From NCBI GenBank assembly GCA_027622555.1, contig JAQBYJ010000021.1:1-62715 (forward strand): a stretch of DNA of 62,715 nucleotides, read 5' to 3'. Made by a program: the position numbers and the translations under genes. Positions 60,202 to 62,715 of this stretch are shown piece after piece. The first letter of the stretch is position 1. Every line of letters starts with the position of its first letter. The stretch comes from Verrucomicrobiota bacterium. GTDB taxonomy: Bacteria; Verrucomicrobiota; Verrucomicrobiia; Opitutales; UBA2995. Under the pieces are notes generated by a model. The model made no database searches and was not told the origin of the DNA. It worked only from the letters and a program-made list of their open reading frames with translations.

Positions 60202-61398
60202 ATGAGAAAACTTACTGCAGCTACACTATGTTTTATATTTGTTAGCAGCGCATTCGCCGCTCGCGTGGGTCCTTGGGACCTGGATACGCTGTATGAGGTC
60301 CCCGAATGGGAGGAAACAGAGAAAGCGGCACAGGAAGGAATGACCGGTGTCCTTTACGAATCCATTCCGGTGAATGGAAATCGCGTGCAAGTATTTGCCT
60401 ACTACAGCTCGCCGATTGGGAAGGCTCCAGAAGGTGGATGGCCTGCTGTAGTGTGTGTGCACGGTGGCGGTGGAACAGCTTTTAACGAATGGGTAGCCAA
60501 ATGGAATGATCATGGATACGCCGCGTTCAGTATGGATCTGGAAGGGCATTATCCAATTCGTGAAAAGGGGGAAGCGCGGGGTACACGTTTATCAACCGAA
60601 AATCCGGGCCTCAGTCGTGTCGGTATTTTCGGTGACTATGAGAGCCCTATAGAGCAGCAATGGTATTATCATGCGGTAGCGCAAGTGATACTGGCTCATT
60701 CGCTGATTCGTTCCTTTCCCGAAGTTAACAAGGACAAAATTGGCATCACTGGAATCAGTTGGGGAGGAACACTCACGAGCACGATCATGGGTGTAGATAA
60801 CCGATACAAATTTGCGATTCCCGTTTATGGTTGTGGATTCTTGCCGGATTCCGATGGAAATCAGGGTGTAGCGATCAAGCCCGGGAAATACACGGAAGTC
60901 GTAAACCAGTATTTTGATGGATCTGCCTATTTTCAAAATGTCAAGATACCCACACTCTGGGTGAATGGGACCAACGACACCCACTTCCCTATGCCCTCTA
61001 CTCAGAAGTCAGCGCGGGCTGTTCAAGGCCCAGCGACATTACGTTATGAATTAAGAATGAAGCACGGGCACGGACCCGGATGGGAGCCGGAGGAAATTTA
61101 TGCCTACGCTGATAGCATAGTGAAACAAGAGGCTCCGTTCATTCTGTTTGGAAAACCTGAAATAGGTGGCAAACGTGCCTCTGTTTCTTACACCTCCACC
61201 GTGAATGTGGCAGAAGCCAAATTTTATTATACCTTGGATAGTTCTGCCTGGCCGGAACGATTATGGGAGGAAGCCCCCGCAACCCTCTCCGGGTCAAAGA
61301 TGACAGCATCGGTTCCAAAAGGAGTGACCGTACTTTATTTTTCCGCCACAGATGAACGAGGACTGATGGTCAGTTCGGAGTTTGTTCTGACTGAGTAA
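60202..61398 (+). CDS. Secreted acetylxylan-esterase/dienelactone-hydrolase-like protein
   Basis: A 398-residue alpha/beta-hydrolase with a leader (FIFVSSAFAA). GGWPAVVCVHGGGGTAFNEW provides the oxyanion region, KIGITGISWGGTLTSTIM the nucleophile Ser, LWVNGTNDTHFPMP the acid and MKHGHGPGWEPE the His. A C-terminal Ig/fibronectin-like segment (ASVSYTSTVNVAEAKFYYTL) follows. The general type deacetylates or cleaves esters of glycans. It is 19 bases ahead of the GHL15-like gene. Confidence 0.85.
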   Translation: MRKLTAATLCFIFVSSAFAARVGPWDLDTLYEVPEWEETEKAAQEGMTGVLYESIPVNGNRVQVFAYYSSPIGKAPEGGWPAVVCVHGGGGTAFNEWVAKWNDHGYAAFSMDLEGHYPIREKGEARGTRLSTENPGLSRVGIFGDYESPIEQQWYYHAVAQVILAHSLIRSFPEVNKDKIGITGISWGGTLTSTIMGVDNRYKFAIPVYGCGFLPDSDGNQGVAIKPGKYTEVVNQYFDGSAYFQNVKIPTLWVNGTNDTHFPMPSTQKSARAVQGPATLRYELRMKHGHGPGWEPEEIYAYADSIVKQEAPFILFGKPEIGGKRASVSYTSTVNVAEAKFYYTLDSSAWPERLWEEAPATLSGSKMTASVPKGVTVLYFSATDERGLMVSSEFVLTE

Positions 61399-61416
61399 AT
61401 TTCAATCGATCCCATA

Positions 61417-62553
61417 ATGAGGAAATCAATTGTAGCTATTATAATGCCGGTCCTTGCCATGTCGGTGATGACTTTCGGAAATCAATCCGACTTGTTTCCA
61501 AAATATTCATGGGACACGGTTCCGGTTTATATTCATTTTGGAGACAACGCGGGACTGACGGATGAGGAGGTTGAGTTTGTAGCATCGCACACGAACTTTG
61601 TTTGCCTCGAAAAAGCGCATGGCATGAATGTTCATGGATCCACTGAAAAAGGCATCTTGCACGATACTGTTCGGCTGAAAGCTGCAAACCCGGATCTGAA
61701 ACTCATCTATTATTGGAATACGTTTTTGGATTATTCCATGTTCGATGCGCACCAGGTTTATGAACAACATCCGGAATGGTGGCTCAAGACCGTGGACGGA
61801 TCATTGGACAAAAAGAACGGGAGTATCAAACGCTACGACCTGTCGAATCCCGCGGTTCGGGAATGGTGGACCGAAGAGGTGAAGAAGGCCGTTGTGGATG
61901 GTCCCTGCGATGGAGTGTTTGCTGACGCGTTTCCGCAGATAGCCTCTCCTGCGAATATCAAGCTCTGGGGGCAGGAAAAATATGACGCCATCCAGGCCGG
62001 ATTGATCGAGACTCTCAAACTGACACGCCAGAAAATCGGCGCGGACCATATCATCATGTTCAATGGTATCCGAAACACGGAATCGCTGAATTTAGGAAGG
62101 GAGTATTTACCTTACACCGATGCTGCGACCATAGAACACTTTGGTCATTTTCAGAGTACATCCAAAGAGAACATGGCTCAGGATATCGAGGATATGATCG
62201 CCGCTGGTAAAAAAGCCAAGATGGTCATCATGAAAGGCTGGCCAGGCTTCGATTTTACACAGCGAGAAATCCGTGACGTACCTTACGATGTCCTTCTCGC
62301 TCAGGCTCGAGAGAATATAATGTTTCCCTTGGCCTGTTTTCTCATAGCCGCCCAGGAGCATTCCTATTTCTGTTATACTTGGGGCTATCGGGAGAATCAT
62401 GGTTCCCTTGATTGGTATGACGAATTTGACAAGCCGCTTGGAGCGCCCAAAGAGGATGCCAAGAAAAGCGGTTGGATTTATACGCGTTCTTTTGAACATG
62501 CGGAGGTCTGGGTGGATCTCGAAAATAAATCGGCCAGGATCAAGTGGGATTAA
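61417..62553 (+). CDS. Putative glycoside hydrolase, GHL15-like TIM barrel
   Basis: A 378-residue secreted protein with leader to about residue 22. The fold-type sequence is KYSWDTVPVYIHFGDNAGLT, AANPDLKLIYYWNTFLDYS, NPAVREWWTEEVKKAV, DGVFADAFPQI, and NTESLNLGREYLPYTDAATI with HFGHF. The DGVFADAF Asp and AATIEHFG Glu are likely acid/base or nucleophile, in line with hypothetical glycosyl hydrolase family 15 (GHL15). Substrate unknown. It is the last gene of the locus; the remaining 162 bases to the end of the window show no gene. Confidence 0.75.
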   Translation: MRKSIVAIIMPVLAMSVMTFGNQSDLFPKYSWDTVPVYIHFGDNAGLTDEEVEFVASHTNFVCLEKAHGMNVHGSTEKGILHDTVRLKAANPDLKLIYYWNTFLDYSMFDAHQVYEQHPEWWLKTVDGSLDKKNGSIKRYDLSNPAVREWWTEEVKKAVVDGPCDGVFADAFPQIASPANIKLWGQEKYDAIQAGLIETLKLTRQKIGADHIIMFNGIRNTESLNLGREYLPYTDAATIEHFGHFQSTSKENMAQDIEDMIAAGKKAKMVIMKGWPGFDFTQREIRDVPYDVLLAQARENIMFPLACFLIAAQEHSYFCYTWGYRENHGSLDWYDEFDKPLGAPKEDAKKSGWIYTRSFEHAEVWVDLENKSARIKWD

Positions 62554-62715
62554 GCACTGCGTTTTCCAAAGTGATTTTTCAAACGAATCAAAATGCCATT
62601 GATTAATTAGCATGAGCATGGATGATTAGCCGTCGTGGTTGATACCTTCCTGAATTCGTGAGATAAAATTGAATAAAAAGATGGAACCTGTTGGGGTTCA
62701 GTGGCTAAAGTAGCC

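Overview
The window looks like a chromosomal piece of a heterotrophic Verrucomicrobiota bacterium, probably Opitutae-like. This is an inference from content: several secreted S1-type sulfatases, PQQ-type beta-propellers, Gfo/Idh and BD-FAE-type enzymes, verrucomicrobial surface-protein modules, ResB/CcsA cytochrome c maturation, a de novo queuosine pathway and frequent starts without a Shine-Dalgarno sequence. There is no rRNA operon and no CRISPR array. One complete tRNA (Leu-TAA) and one tRNA fragment (3' half of an initiator tRNA) are visible.

Layout. (1) 1-5.5 kb: a compact integrated element beginning in a 3' fragment of tRNA-fMet. It carries a tyrosine integrase, an unknown gene, an AlpA/Xis-like HTH gene, a second unknown gene, a primase-helicase fusion, iteron-like repeats with a 12-bp hairpin, and a terminase-small-subunit-like gene. 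No capsid, portal, tail or large-terminase gene is present. This is the gene logic of a phage satellite (PICI/SaPI type) and is the best candidate here for an undescribed system. (2) 5.6-10.1 kb: a scarred region with a truncated secreted gene, a GlsB-like remnant, LpoB and YcfL lipoproteins beside a 5'-truncated COG3014-like gene, a DUF4112 gene, a NYN/OST-HTH gene, an ATP-grasp C-terminal remnant and tRNA-Leu. (3) 10.2-21.1 kb: largely housekeeping genes: YqaA-type membrane protein, nadD-rsfS, a DUF481 protein, a lipoprotein, resB-ccsA, PhoD-like phosphatase, an iduronate-sulfatase-like enzyme, RidA and an XRE/membrane-protein pair.

(4) 21.2-31.1 kb: a block devoted to tRNA wobble base 34. 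A TrhP-like U32 protein with a ferredoxin, tgt-queA-queF, divergent queD-queE and queC, then queG-cmoA-cmoB give most of queuosine biosynthesis and all three core cmo5U34 steps. The tgt product lacks the three zinc-binding cysteines. (5) 31.2-38.5 kb: two overlapping out-of-phase reading frames for giant secreted surface proteins (dockerin and Ig-like N-terminal part; TSP3, propeller and pectin-lyase-like repeat C-terminal part), apparently a broken or chimeric gene with a 435-bp internal duplication.

(6) 38.7-46.5 kb: sulfatase, PQQ-like propeller, DUF5916 outer-membrane protein, Gfo/Idh oxidoreductase and a BD-FAE-like esterase. (7) 46.6-51.0 kb: a gene graveyard (split FG-GAP protein, mosaic oxidoreductase/lactonase scraps, truncated lactonase) around an M48 protease and a lipoprotein hydrolase. 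(8) 51.0-62.6 kb: nine co-oriented genes for an apparent polysaccharide or glycoside catabolic locus: beta-helix enzyme, sulfatase, TIM-barrel isomerase, PQQ dehydrogenase with an inserted cytochrome c domain, EthD-like protein, PQQ-like propeller, esterase and a GHL15-like TIM-barrel protein. REP-like palindromes punctuate the intergenic spaces from about 26 kb onward.
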